Assembly: GCF_003285545.1 (NCBI RefSeq)
Contig: NZ_QLNV01000003.1
Span: 1 to 64,000 of the forward strand
DNA: 64,000 bases
Direction: 5' to 3'
Source: Sinomicrobium soli
GTDB taxonomy: Bacteria; Bacteroidota; Bacteroidia; Flavobacteriales; Flavobacteriaceae
The translations under genes were made by a program, and so were the position numbers. Shown piece after piece: positions 52,123 through 61,681 of this stretch. Position 1 is the stretch's first letter. Each line of letters opens with the position of its first letter. The notes under the pieces were generated by a model. That model saw only the letters and a program-made list of their open reading frames with translations, made no database searches and was not told the origin of the DNA.

Positions 52123-53853
52123 CTAATATCCGTCATTCTGAACGAGATATCCCTCTACTCCCGAGGCACCGTCGATGGCCGATTGCGGAATGGGAAAAAG
52201 CCGGTGCCTCACATCATTGTCCGTCTTTTCCGTCCAGCTGTCTTCATAATGCCCGAAACGGATCATATCGGTTCTCCGGGACATTTCCCAATAGAATTCA
52301 AATCCCCTTTCCCTGTACAGGGTTTCCAGGTCCAGGCTTGTAAGCGGTGCAGGCACGGGCTCCCTTGCCGAACGTGAGGTCCTTACCGTGTTTACATCGG
52401 CCAGGGCCTGCCCGGTGTCTCCACCTTTTCTCAGGCGCGCCTCCGCCCTCATCATAAAGATCTCGGCATAACGCAGCAACACGAGATCGACATTGCTGTA
52501 ATTATTTCCGTTGGGGGAGGTATGGCTGAACTGGTATTTGGAGACCCTGTAGCCACTGGCATAGCCATTATTGTCGGTAAAATCGATCTCCAGCGTATGA
52601 TCTACATAATATTCCATATCCGCTTCCCTTCGTTCCCCCAGCGCGTAGATCCTGTATCCGCCGTCGCAGGTATAAAAATTGCCATCGGAATCTTTCCGGG
52701 GGCCCCAGGGAGTCCCCCTCAGAATTCCCCGGTCTATTTCAAAGCCTTCGGCAGGAATACAGATATAACGGTCTGCATCATTCCTCGGGGTATACCCGGT
52801 AAGATCTCCGTATTCGGCAGGGACATCTACATTGCGCTGATAGAACCTGGCATCTGCTTCCGCAGGATCGGCAGTTCCGTAAGCATCTGCCCAGGTCTGG
52901 TAAAATTCGGGAGTAATGGCCGGACCGTCAGTACCGTCTGCATTCGGATATTCGGGTCTGGGAAACAGCGAACCTGACATCGACCAGTAAGCCCAGCGGC
53001 TATGATCATTATTGAGAATGCCCCGCTGGTCCAGGGCAAATATCAGCTCCGGATTGTCGTGATTATCATCGTTGAAGAGGTCGAAATATTCCGGAGAAAG
53101 GGAGAACTTTCCCGAATCGATAATACTGTCGGAATAGGCGATGACCTTGTCCATTTCCTCCAGGCTGAAATCAGGGGTTCCGTAGGGGTTGCGGTATATT
53201 GCGGCATTGAGATTCAATTTAGCCAGAAAACCCCATACGGCAGCCCTTGTCATCCTTCCCGGGCCTCTGTCGTCATTGATAACACCTGCCACTGCGAGAA
53301 ATTCACCCTCGACATAGTCTACGGCATCCTGCCCGCGAAGTATTTCGGAAATTTCATCCGGTCCCTCCTTTTTAAATACCAGTCCCCAGCTATCCAGCAC
53401 CAGCATATTGAGATAGGCCCTCAGGGCCCTCATTTCATACAGGGCCTCCCTGGCTTCTGCGTCCTCTTCCGCCAGGGGCGTTAATACCTCAACGGCCAGT
53501 ACTGCCCTCGAGATATTGGTGGTCAGGTAATTCCATGTCTCCCCCACCAGTCCGTTGCCGGGAGTAATGTTATGTGTATGAACTTCAAGGAATTTTCCTC
53601 CGTCATACCACTGGTCGCCTCCCCGTGCCGGGAGTATGGCTTCATCCGAAGGTATCAGCTGTAACCCGTAATACGCGGTGTGCAGGAAGGTCTGCGGAAG
53701 AAGCCCGTATGCGGGAGCAATAACCCCGCTTACAGTTTCAGATTGCCCACTCCCCTTCAGGGACTCGTCCAGCACCTCTTCTTCCAGATCGGAACACCCC
53801 GGGACGATCAATACGCTGCATGCCAGTAAGGCCGTAAATATCTTATTTTTCAT
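52123..53853 (-). CDS. SusD/RagB-family nutrient-binding outer-membrane lipoprotein
   Basis: 576 residues. Lipoprotein signal with Cys20 (LIVPGC). The TPR-like helical scaffold includes ALYEMRALRAYLNMLVLDSWG (112-132 region), VWGFLAKLNLNAA and, near the end, LVLLRYAEIFMMRAEA and REREF-type LYRERGFEFYWEMSRRTDMIRFG, all diagnostic. It caps the SusC channel and hands oligosaccharide or peptide ligands to it. It is downstream of SusC by 20 bases. Unlike most polysaccharide utilisation loci, no glycoside hydrolase or binding lipoprotein follows. Confidence 0.95.
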   Translation of the reverse strand: MKNKIFTALLACSVLIVPGCSDLEEEVLDESLKGSGQSETVSGVIAPAYGLLPQTFLHTAYYGLQLIPSDEAILPARGGDQWYDGGKFLEVHTHNITPGNGLVGETWNYLTTNISRAVLAVEVLTPLAEEDAEAREALYEMRALRAYLNMLVLDSWGLVFKKEGPDEISEILRGQDAVDYVEGEFLAVAGVINDDRGPGRMTRAAVWGFLAKLNLNAAIYRNPYGTPDFSLEEMDKVIAYSDSIIDSGKFSLSPEYFDLFNDDNHDNPELIFALDQRGILNNDHSRWAYWSMSGSLFPRPEYPNADGTDGPAITPEFYQTWADAYGTADPAEADARFYQRNVDVPAEYGDLTGYTPRNDADRYICIPAEGFEIDRGILRGTPWGPRKDSDGNFYTCDGGYRIYALGERREADMEYYVDHTLEIDFTDNNGYASGYRVSKYQFSHTSPNGNNYSNVDLVLLRYAEIFMMRAEARLRKGGDTGQALADVNTVRTSRSAREPVPAPLTSLDLETLYRERGFEFYWEMSRRTDMIRFGHYEDSWTEKTDNDVRHRLFPIPQSAIDGASGVEGYLVQNDGY

Positions 53854-53872
53854 TTATCTCTATTTAATCGTA

Positions 53873-56800
53873 TTAAAATGATATGTTCAGGCCAAAGAGG
53901 AATGTCCTGGCCTTGGGATACGTATACCGGTCAATACCAAAAGTCTGGATACCTCCCGAAGCGCTTCCCGTATTCACTTCAGGGTCAAAACCACTATAGT
54001 CTGTAAGTACGAACAGGTTTTGCCCCGTGACACTGAGCCGGATGGCATGGACATAATCCCTGATCCCGAGCATTCCGGGGTCCAGGTTATATCCCAGGGT
54101 AGCGTTGTTCAGCCGGAGAAAATCACCGCTTTCCAGGTATCGGTCCGACACCTCGTTAGTATTGTTAACCACTTCTTCGGGATACTCGACTGCCTTGTCG
54201 GTTGTATTGAACGAGAGGGCCAGGCTTCCTTTGGTAAAATTGGACATGGCGGTATGATTATACACCTGATTTCCGGCTACTCCGTTAAAATTCAATCCGA
54301 GATCGAAGTCTTTGTAGGAGAAATTCATATAAAAGGCATAAATAAGATCGGGAAGTGCCTTGCCTACCACCAACCGGTCGTTATCGAGGATCTCGCCATC
54401 TCCGTTAAGATCCCGGAACCTGCTGAATCCTTCTTCATTGATGCCGATAAAATCCTTCATATAAAAAGCGCCGATAGGCTCCCCGTTGATGTATCCGTTG
54501 ATGGTAGCCCCGGTCTGTCCGGCTCCCTGAGCTGCCCCGGTAGCAAGTACCTTATAGGGAGAATTGGCCACCCTGTTCCTGGTCAGGGACAGGTTTCCCC
54601 CGATATTATAGGAAAAGTCACCTCCGGAAATATCACTCCTGTAATCCAGGGCGACTTCTATCCCGGTGTTGCGTATCTCCATATCCGGAATATTGGTCCA
54701 GAACGTATTGGTAGGCTGTATGGGATCTGAAGGAACTACTTCCAGCAATACATTTTCAGATACTTTCCTGAAGACATCGAGCGTACCTGTCAGCCTGTTA
54801 TTAAGCACACCGAAATCCAGCCCTATATTGGTCTGCGAAGATACTTCCCATTGTATATCCGGGTTGGCCAGACGGGTGTATACCGTACCGTAAGGATAAT
54901 CGCCCAGGCCGTTTATATCATCGCCCAGGGGATAAGTGTTATCATCCGCCCGGCTATCGGTATAACTCAGCTGGGTGATCTTGGAAGGGATCTCCTGATT
55001 TCCTGTTTTCCCCCAACTGGCCCGCAGTTTGAGGGATGAGAAGGGACTATCATCCATAAAACCCTCCCGGCTTATATTCCACCCGGCAGCTACCGAAGGA
55101 AAATATCCGTACTTGTTGTTCTTGCCGAACTTGGACGATCCGTCGGCACGCATGGTAAGGGTAATCAGGTACCTGCCATCGAATCCGTAATTTATCCTCC
55201 CGAAAAAAGACTGTAATTCGTTTTTAACAGCTTCCGACCACCGGGTTAACGAATTCCCGGCCGCCTCTATCTGGTACCTGGGTTCAATACCGTTATCCGG
55301 AAAGTTCTCATAGGTCCATCCCCTTACCTTGTAAAAGGTTTTCTGGTAGGTATGCCCTAACAGGAAACCTGCAGTATGCTTGTCTTTCTCAAGATCATAG
55401 GTAATATAATTCTCTACCAGGGTATTGGAATTGCTGGTATAGTTGATCTCCAGATTCCCGATCTCATCTTCCCGCACGGTATACGGCATATTCTGCTCTT
55501 CTCTTTCAGTCGACGAATAATCCACTCCCAGGTTCAGTTTATAGGCAAGCCCTTCTGTGATTTCGAAAGAGGGAGATATATTTGCCAGTATACGGTTATT
55601 ATTGGCAAAATCCCCGTACAGCTGCTCCCTTATCAAGGGATTAAACTGGTCTCCGCTCAGTACGGGAACCGGTATACCGTTGGCATATGCCGGGTAGGTG
55701 GGATTAGACCGCAACATGTCTGAAATAATGGTAGTGGTCAGCGGGCGCTGGTTTTCGGTACGGGTACCGGAAAGGTTGAGCTCCACCTTAAAGCGGTCAT
55801 CCAGTCCTTTTTGGGCCAGGTTAATACGCCCGGAATAAGTTTTCAGTTCACTGTTTCTCAGGATACCTTCCTGGTCATTGACTCCTGCCGAACCGAAATA
55901 GGTGAATTTTTCAGTGCCCCCTCTCATCGAAAAGTTCATATCTTTCGATATGGCTGTCCTGGTGAGTACATCCTGCCAATCGGTACTGCCTCCTTCATCT
56001 CTGAGCTCCCCGCCTATGGCATTCACCCGTTCCCTGAATTCAGAAGCACCGAATACATCAATTTTATCAGCCAGCGAGGAAATTGCCGCAGATACCGAAA
56101 AATTCATCTCCGTCCTGCCTTCCTGTCCCTTTTTGGTGGTTATCACGATTACGCCATTGGCGGCCCTTGCCCCGTATATGGCTGCTGCAGAAGCATCCTT
56201 GAGTACATCTATCTTCTCGATATCGTGTGCATTGATAAAATTCAGCGGATTTGCCGGCACCCCGGTATCAGTATTGTCCAGGGCAAACCCGTCCACCACA
56301 TAAAGCGGGGTGGTACCGGAACGCAGACTCCCTATCCCGCGGATAATCACATCCTGCGAGGCCCCGGGTTCTCCACTTACGGCAGACACATTGACCCCTG
56401 CCACCTTGCCCTGCAATAACTGCCCCGGATTGGATACGATTCCCTTATTAAAATTTTTCTCGCCCAGGGAAGCAATGGCTCCTGTCACATCCGTCTTCCG
56501 CTGTGTACCATACCCTACCACCACCACATCTTCCAGCAGGGCCATATCCGGAATCATCTGTATATCAACCTCCCGAAGGTCGTTTACAGGGATATACTGT
56601 GTTTTATAACCTATATAGGAAATTTCAAGTACGGCACCCTCTTCTTCTACCTCTAAACTAAAAACCCCGTCAAAATCAGTACTGGTACCGTTTGATGTTC
56701 CTTTTTCCACGACGGCCGCCCCGGCCAGGGGAACACCGTTTTCATCGGTTACCGACCCGCTTACCGTACGGTAGGCCACCTCCACCACCCTTTCGGGAGC

Positions 56801-57157
56801 TGTACGGTTGACATCTATGGATACAGTCTGGTTCACCCTCCTGAAAGTAAGCCTGCTCTCACGGGCTATCAGTTCAAGGACCAAACGCAATGATATATTG
56901 CGGCCCGAAATATCGTAGGTATCACTTATTCGTGCCACTTTCCTGTCATAGACAAACCTGAAGGAAGTCTGTGCTTCTATATCCCTTAATATTTCTACAA
57001 CTGTAGCATTCCCGACAGCTATGTTTACATTATAGCTTTCCAGCTTCTGTCCCCTCACACCGGCAGCCAGTACCGGATTGAACAGTGACAGCGCCATAAA
57101 CAAGAAAAAAGTTTGGAATGTCAATGTGATAAATTGTTTTAATGTTGGCAATTTCAT
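53873..57157 (-). CDS. SusC/RagA-family TonB-dependent receptor with STN domain
   Basis: 1094 residues. Signal peptide (1-32), an STN signalling domain (about 44-115, NVNIAVGNATVVEILRDI), a carboxypeptidase-like domain (130-210, VSGSVTDENGVPLAGAAV), plug with the SusC hallmark EDVVVVGYGTQRKTDVTGAI (214-233), then a 22-strand barrel ending in LFGLNISF. STN domains contact an anti-sigma factor in the periplasm, matching the FecR gene 148 bases upstream. So this receptor both imports its ligand and probably signals its presence. Substrate unknown. Confidence 0.95.
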   Translation of the reverse strand: MKLPTLKQFITLTFQTFFLFMALSLFNPVLAAGVRGQKLESYNVNIAVGNATVVEILRDIEAQTSFRFVYDRKVARISDTYDISGRNISLRLVLELIARESRLTFRRVNQTVSIDVNRTAPERVVEVAYRTVSGSVTDENGVPLAGAAVVEKGTSNGTSTDFDGVFSLEVEEEGAVLEISYIGYKTQYIPVNDLREVDIQMIPDMALLEDVVVVGYGTQRKTDVTGAIASLGEKNFNKGIVSNPGQLLQGKVAGVNVSAVSGEPGASQDVIIRGIGSLRSGTTPLYVVDGFALDNTDTGVPANPLNFINAHDIEKIDVLKDASAAAIYGARAANGVIVITTKKGQEGRTEMNFSVSAAISSLADKIDVFGASEFRERVNAIGGELRDEGGSTDWQDVLTRTAISKDMNFSMRGGTEKFTYFGSAGVNDQEGILRNSELKTYSGRINLAQKGLDDRFKVELNLSGTRTENQRPLTTTIISDMLRSNPTYPAYANGIPVPVLSGDQFNPLIREQLYGDFANNNRILANISPSFEITEGLAYKLNLGVDYSSTEREEQNMPYTVREDEIGNLEINYTSNSNTLVENYITYDLEKDKHTAGFLLGHTYQKTFYKVRGWTYENFPDNGIEPRYQIEAAGNSLTRWSEAVKNELQSFFGRINYGFDGRYLITLTMRADGSSKFGKNNKYGYFPSVAAGWNISREGFMDDSPFSSLKLRASWGKTGNQEIPSKITQLSYTDSRADDNTYPLGDDINGLGDYPYGTVYTRLANPDIQWEVSSQTNIGLDFGVLNNRLTGTLDVFRKVSENVLLEVVPSDPIQPTNTFWTNIPDMEIRNTGIEVALDYRSDISGGDFSYNIGGNLSLTRNRVANSPYKVLATGAAQGAGQTGATINGYINGEPIGAFYMKDFIGINEEGFSRFRDLNGDGEILDNDRLVVGKALPDLIYAFYMNFSYKDFDLGLNFNGVAGNQVYNHTAMSNFTKGSLALSFNTTDKAVEYPEEVVNNTNEVSDRYLESGDFLRLNNATLGYNLDPGMLGIRDYVHAIRLSVTGQNLFVLTDYSGFDPEVNTGSASGGIQTFGIDRYTYPKARTFLFGLNISF

Positions 57158-57304
57158 ATTTTCACATAAGGTTTAATGATTATTTTTTCTGAATTGTTAA
57201 ACATCAGGTGGCCCGTTACCGCTCGCCAAAGTGTTTCGGGCTGCCTTTTTTACGGTGGATATTCTCTCATAAGCATGTTTATTTAGTACGGTTAGTTTAG
57301 GTTG

Positions 57305-58261
57305 TTATTCGGCACACGTCCCCTTTATCAGGATCTTATGATCTTCGCCGTATTCGAACCGTATTCCTTTTTTGGCATACCGGATACTCTCCAGGACTAC
57401 CGCCAGTAACTGATTGTCATAGGTTGCGGTGAGGTGGCATTCCTTCAGTGCCCTGTTTTCAAAAATAAACCTTACCCCGTACCATCGTTCCAGCCGGGAA
57501 GCTACCTCTTCCATTGTGGCATCATCAAACCTGATAATCCCGTCTTTCCAGAGCAGGAAAGAATCCGGGTCTACGGTATCCTTCGAAAATGTCCCCGAAT
57601 CCCGGTCGTATACACCCTGCTCATACGGGTCGAGATACATTTCATTTCCGGCAGAAGCTACTTTCACCTTACCGGTAGCTACGGTTACCACTACCTGCTT
57701 TTCACCGGGAAAGGTGCTCATGTTGAAAGAGGTCCCTAAAACGGTGGTCTCTACTTCACCCGAACTGATAACAAAGGGGCTTTCAGTATCTTTGGCTACA
57801 TTAAAGAAGGCTTCCCCGCTAAGCTCTACCCTGCGTAAGGGAGCCGTAAAATCTTTCGGAAACCGGATCGTACTCCCGGAATTCAAACGGACTTCCGTCC
57901 CGTCTGAAAGGGTAAGATTCAATTTCTGCCCCCAGTCGGTACTCTTTTCTACCATTACCGGTTCCGCCTCGTTTTTTACATCAGCCTGCTGATACCATAT
58001 CCTGATCCCGAGAAATACAACCAGCAATGCAACGGCGGCTTTCCATATGGCAGTATGCCGAAGGCTCCTCTCTCTTCTTTGCCATTGTATTTTGCGCTGC
58101 AACCGTTCCCTTACCTGCCTTCTGTGCGCAGCATCCCTGAAAACCATTTTCCTGCCGGTTATCAGGATACCGTCAAACTGCTCCAGGAGCATTTCTTCCT
58201 CTGTCGTAATAGTACCCTCAAGGTACTTGTCCATCAGCTTTTTTATTTCCTTTTCAGTCAT
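57305..58261 (-). CDS. FecR-type anti-sigma factor
   Basis: 318 residues. N-terminal cytoplasmic part (1-70) expected to bind the sigma factor, one membrane helix (71-90), then the periplasmic FecR domain (about 115-220, LNLTLSDGTEVRLNSGSTIRFPKDF and ELSGEAFFNVAKD) and a C-terminal DUF4974-like STN-interacting domain (about 245-315, HLTATYDNQLLAVVLESI). It holds the ECF sigma factor until the STN domain of the SusC protein signals. Lies 121 bases after the sigma gene on the same strand. Confidence 0.93.
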   Translation of the reverse strand: MTEKEIKKLMDKYLEGTITTEEEMLLEQFDGILITGRKMVFRDAAHRRQVRERLQRKIQWQRRERSLRHTAIWKAAVALLVVFLGIRIWYQQADVKNEAEPVMVEKSTDWGQKLNLTLSDGTEVRLNSGSTIRFPKDFTAPLRRVELSGEAFFNVAKDTESPFVISSGEVETTVLGTSFNMSTFPGEKQVVVTVATGKVKVASAGNEMYLDPYEQGVYDRDSGTFSKDTVDPDSFLLWKDGIIRFDDATMEEVASRLERWYGVRFIFENRALKECHLTATYDNQLLAVVLESIRYAKKGIRFEYGEDHKILIKGTCAE

Positions 58262-58382
58262 TGCAGATACGTTACAGTTAATAGTATCTGAAACATCCTG
58301 TCACGCACATCCGGTGAGCAAGGATTAACAATTACTTAAAATTGGGGATCCCGGGGTTAACATTTAGATAAAAATGACCTTG

Positions 58383-58925
58383 TTAAAGAAGAAACAAAAT
58401 AAACAGGGCAAGATCTTCACGGAACTTACGCAGGGCAAATGAGATCTGGTTTTCTACGGATCGTCTTGAAATATTGAGTATTCCGGCAATTTCCCCATTA
58501 CTCATATTATTTACACGGCTCATGATGAAAATTTCCCGGCAGCGGTCAGGCAAGGTAGATAATACCGCGTCTACACGACCGGCGAGATCAGTGAGGTCTT
58601 CTTCAAGAACAGCTTCAGAAGGGGTGGTCAAGGCATATGCAGCCTCTACCTGCGTCCTGTCAAATCTGCGGTTTTTCAGGGCATAATAACAGCGGTAACG
58701 AATCGCCTTGTAAAGATAAGATCTGATATTCCGTATCTCTGTCTCCTTTCTCCGTTCCCAGTAATCAATCCAGACTTCCTGTACCAGGTCTTCTGCCACG
58801 GCACTGTCGGCAACAACAGAACAGGCATAGGTATACATCGGCTCCCATAACAGGTCGAACAAATTGCTAAATGCAGTTGTATCCGAGTTGCGCACCCGTA
58901 CGGCATATTTGTCTGTGATATCCAT
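58383..58925 (-). CDS. ECF-type RNA polymerase sigma-70 factor
   Basis: 180 residues. Region 2 (about 15-85, FSNLFDLLWEPMYTYA ... AEDLVQEVWIDYWERR) and region 4 (about 120-175, LSTLPDRCREIFIMSRVNNMSNGEIAGILNISRRSVENQISFALRKF). The sigma, FecR, SusC, SusD order with all genes on one strand is the classical SusCD/iron-type regulatory layout. It probably transcribes susC and susD in response to the receptor's ligand. It lies 212 bases from the rny stop. Confidence 0.95.
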   Translation of the reverse strand: MDITDKYAVRVRNSDTTAFSNLFDLLWEPMYTYACSVVADSAVAEDLVQEVWIDYWERRKETEIRNIRSYLYKAIRYRCYYALKNRRFDRTQVEAAYALTTPSEAVLEEDLTDLAGRVDAVLSTLPDRCREIFIMSRVNNMSNGEIAGILNISRRSVENQISFALRKFREDLALFILFLL

Positions 58926-59077
58926 AAATTTTTCAGATGCCTGCTTACACGCAAATTACTTAAAAATAAAACATACGGATATTACGTTATTGTAAATTCG
59001 GGATCAGGAATGGCATACTTTCCCGGAAAGACTTAAGGTAAACCATGCCCTTCCTTCACCTCTCCGATATCTACAAA

Positions 59078-59116
59078 AACAAAAACGGCAGGAATGTGCT
59101 ATTACACTCCTGCCGT
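59078..59116 (-). terminator. intrinsic terminator of the rny gene
   Basis: ACGGCAGGA / TCCTGCCGT (59085-59093, 59108-59116) with a 14-base loop. On the minus strand it is followed by TTTTTGTTTTTG. It starts 22 bases past the rny stop. Confidence 0.85.
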
Positions 59117-59137
59117 CATCATATACGGTGGCTCTTC

Positions 59138-60700
59138 TTATTTGGCAATATTCACCGACCTGGTTTCCCTTATTACGGTGATCTTTACCTGTCCCGGATA
59201 GGTCATATCGGTTTGTATCTTTTGCGATATCTCAAAAGAGAGCTCGGCTGCCTTGTCGTCATTTACCCTTTCACTTTCCACAATTACCCTCAGCTCCCGG
59301 CCCGCCTGTATGGCATAGGCTTTCTTAACGCCGTTAAACCCGAAAGCTATGTCCTCGAGATCCTTAAGACGCTGTATGTATGAATCCAGCACCTGCCTTC
59401 TGGCCCCGGGCCTTGCACCACTGATCGCATCGCACACCTGTACTATGGGGGCTATCAGCGATTTCATCTCCACCTCGTCGTGGTGCGCCCCGATAGCATT
59501 GCACACATCGGGCTTCTCCCCGTATTTCTCCGCCCATTCCATACCGAGGATGGCGTGGGGCATTTCGGTTTCCGATTCCGGCACTTTTCCTATGTCGTGA
59601 AGCAACCCTGCCCTTTTGGCAAGTTTCGGGTTGATCCCCAGTTCAGCCGCCATTACGCCACAAAGCTTGGCCACTTCCCTGGAATGCTGCAACAGGTTCT
59701 GTCCGTATGAAGAACGATATTTCATACGCCCCACCATCTTTATGAGCTCAGGATGAAGACCGTGGATACCGAGGTCAATCACAGTTCTTTTACCCACCTC
59801 GATGATTTCCTCCTCGATCTGCCTGGTTGTTTTCTGCACGACCTCTTCAATACGTGCCGGATGTATCCTTCCGTCGGTCACCAGCTTGTGCAGCGACAAA
59901 CGGGCGATTTCCCTTCGCACGGCATCAAAACAGGACAATATAATGGCTTCGGGCGTATCATCAACAATAATTTCAACTCCGGTAGCCGATTCCAGTGCCC
60001 TGATATTACGGCCTTCCCTCCCGATAATCCGCCCTTTGATATCGTCAGATTCCAGGTTAAATACCGATACGCAGTTCTCTATGGCCTCTTCCGTACCGAT
60101 ACGCTGTATCGTGTTTATGATCAGTTTTTTGGCCTCCTGCTGTGCAGTAAGTTTTGCCTCTTCCAGCGTATTCTGGACATAGCTCATGGCATCAGACCTG
60201 GCCTCCGACTTCAGGGATTCCATCAACTGGCTTTTGGCTTCTTCCGCCGGTAACCCGGAGATAATTTCCAGCTGTTTTACCTGGCTCTTGTGCAGTTTGT
60301 CTACTTCCGCCTGTTTCTTTTCGAGAATTTCCAGCCTGTAGTCGTAGTCCTTTGATTTTACCTCCAGCTCGTCGTTGAGTTTTTTGTTCTTCGAAAGCTC
60401 CCCGTTCACCTGGGCCTCCTTGTCGCGGGTACGCTTTTCTATCTCTGCAATTTTCTTGTCCTTTGCCACGATCACCTTTTCGTGCTCTGCCTTCAGTTCG
60501 AGAAACTTTTCCTTGGCCTGGAATATCTTGTCCTTTTTTATACTCTCACCTTCCGCCCGGGCTTCCTTTACTATGGAAGCAGCTTCTCCCTTTGCATCGG
60601 AAATAATTTTGGAAGCGTTTTTCTTCTCCATAATCTTCGCGAAAACGATCCCGAGGGCTACTCCAATTATACCCGCTACAATAATCATAGTTATATCCAT
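59138..60700 (-). CDS. rny: ribonuclease Y
   Basis: 520 residues, the normal length. One N-terminal membrane helix (2-22), a long charged coiled coil (30-200), a KH domain ([24 protein letters not shown]) and the HD domain with the metal motif LLHDIGKV near residue 372, ending with a C-terminal [16 protein letters not shown] region. Membrane-anchored endoribonuclease that initiates mRNA decay. The start codon lies only 18 bases after the U-run of the 6S-type RNA encoded on the same strand, so rny is either read through from the 6S/zapA transcript or has an unusual promoter inside the RNA gene. Confidence 0.97.
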   Translation of the reverse strand: MDITMIIVAGIIGVALGIVFAKIMEKKNASKIISDAKGEAASIVKEARAEGESIKKDKIFQAKEKFLELKAEHEKVIVAKDKKIAEIEKRTRDKEAQVNGELSKNKKLNDELEVKSKDYDYRLEILEKKQAEVDKLHKSQVKQLEIISGLPAEEAKSQLMESLKSEARSDAMSYVQNTLEEAKLTAQQEAKKLIINTIQRIGTEEAIENCVSVFNLESDDIKGRIIGREGRNIRALESATGVEIIVDDTPEAIILSCFDAVRREIARLSLHKLVTDGRIHPARIEEVVQKTTRQIEEEIIEVGKRTVIDLGIHGLHPELIKMVGRMKYRSSYGQNLLQHSREVAKLCGVMAAELGINPKLAKRAGLLHDIGKVPESETEMPHAILGMEWAEKYGEKPDVCNAIGAHHDEVEMKSLIAPIVQVCDAISGARPGARRQVLDSYIQRLKDLEDIAFGFNGVKKAYAIQAGRELRVIVESERVNDDKAAELSFEISQKIQTDMTYPGQVKITVIRETRSVNIAK

Positions 60701-60717
60701 CTTATTATCAGTTTAAT

Positions 60718-60898
60718 AAAAAAAAGCCTACATCGGCAAGGGTTATGTATAAACTCCTATAGACAAGTTTAGGGCTAACCGGCTGATCAAGGATCCGTCC
60801 TGTCCGGAAAACCGGCAACGGCATGCTTTTACAACCGCAACTCACCCTTTTTAATTTGAATAATGTTGAGTTTATCAAACTATAATACCAATGTAGGC
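60718..60898 (-). ncRNA. ssrS: 6S RNA (6S-Flavo type)
   Basis: About 173 nt plus an 8-base U-run. The 5' end GCCTACATTGG pairs with the 3' end CCGATGTAGGC (11 pairs with one G-U). Inside, ATAAACTC pairs with GAGTTTAT. Next comes a large unpaired bubble on both sides, then an apical hairpin around CCGGTTTTCCGG. Closing stem, central bubble and terminal hairpin is the fold by which 6S RNA mimics an open promoter and sequesters RNA polymerase. It lies 35 bases after zapA, the same neighbour as ssrS in E. coli. I matched the layout from memory to the 6S-Flavo family, not to an alignment. No canonical promoter lies directly upstream, so processing from the zapA transcript is possible. Confidence 0.75.
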
Positions 60899-60932
60899 AG
60901 TACCTTATTTCTATTTAAAGAACTTCTTTCAT

Positions 60933-61226
60933 TTATGAACTAAGTTGAGAATGAAGCAGTTCGTTCAACGCCTCCAGGCGTTTTACGACCTCATCATCCC
61001 CTCTTTCCTTATCTATACTTTTCTGCTCCAGCTGCGAGGCAAACTGCAAGGCACACATGGCCAGTACATCCTGTTTGTCCCTGACGGCATAGTTCTGTTC
61101 AAACTGTTTTACAAGCCCCTCTATACTCTTGGCCGCCTTCCTCAGTCCCTCTTCCTGGGAAGGATCTATGGTAAGCGGATATACCCTGTCGGCTATGGAT
61201 ATTTTTATTCTGAGCTTGTCATCCAT
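60933..61226 (-). CDS. zapA: cell-division protein ZapA
   Basis: 97 residues from the ATG at 61226; the 14 codons upstream to a TTG are not needed. Typical ZapA: beta-rich start DKLRIKISIADRVYPLTIDPSQE, a helical AAKSIEGLVKQFEQ segment, and the CALQFASQLEQK helix leading into a coiled-coil C-terminus. It cross-links FtsZ filaments at the Z ring. It follows the coiled-coil gene by 17 bases, so both share the promoter at 61562-61592. Confidence 0.92.
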   Translation of the reverse strand: MDDKLRIKISIADRVYPLTIDPSQEEGLRKAAKSIEGLVKQFEQNYAVRDKQDVLAMCALQFASQLEQKSIDKERGDDEVVKRLEALNELLHSQLSS

Positions 61227-61243
61227 GTTTTTTACAGATCGCC

Positions 61244-61534
61244 TTATTCCGAGAGTTGTGCAATACAACTGTCAATCTCCCGTATTAAAGTATTTATCTT
61301 AAGCTTAGTTTCTGTTTTGCTTTCACTACTGCCCAACATTGCATTTGCCAGCTTGAGGGCCTTATACTTTTCCTCCCAGTCGGTTATGACGGTCTCTTTT
61401 TCCGCCAGAACCTTTCGGGAGAGGGTTAATTCCTTTTCAAGTTTAAGATTGTGTTGCCTTAAAATCTCCATTTTGTGAAGCAGCTTACTGATCTTATTTT
61501 CCAAGGAATCAACTATTTCGGTAATATTCCCCAT
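61244..61534 (-). CDS. small coiled-coil protein next to zapA
   Basis: 96 residues from the ATG at 61534. Nearly all helical with heptads of Leu/Ile (VDSLENKISKLLHKMEILRQ and further), charged, with no signal peptide. Position upstream of zapA and the coiled coil suggest a ZapB-like division partner, but no family motif proves it. First gene of the operon that ends with the 6S RNA. Confidence 0.75.
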   Translation of the reverse strand: MGNITEIVDSLENKISKLLHKMEILRQHNLKLEKELTLSRKVLAEKETVITDWEEKYKALKLANAMLGSSESKTETKLKINTLIREIDSCIAQLSE

Positions 61535-61561
61535 ACCTGCAAATAACAATTCATCTGTCTA

Positions 61562-61592
61562 CAAAGTTAACATACCTGTTTATACTTCGCAA
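61562..61592 (-). promoter_or_regulatory. promoter of the coiled-coil protein / zapA / 6S operon
   Basis: On the minus strand TTG (61592-61590), 20 bases, TAACTTTG (61569-61562). It matches the Bacteroidota consensus well and predicts a leader of about 20 nt. Confidence 0.65.
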
Positions 61593-61681
61593 TAGTTTAT
61601 CATTTTTTTATCGCATTTCATCAACGGTCCCCGGAGTAAAAAACGGGGTTTCTCCTGTCCTGAAGGGGCTAAACACCGGCT

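Noticed and set aside
61630-61655. Terminator of the DUF72 gene (CCCCG...CGGGG)
   Set aside because: Stem of only five pairs and no T-run on the minus strand.
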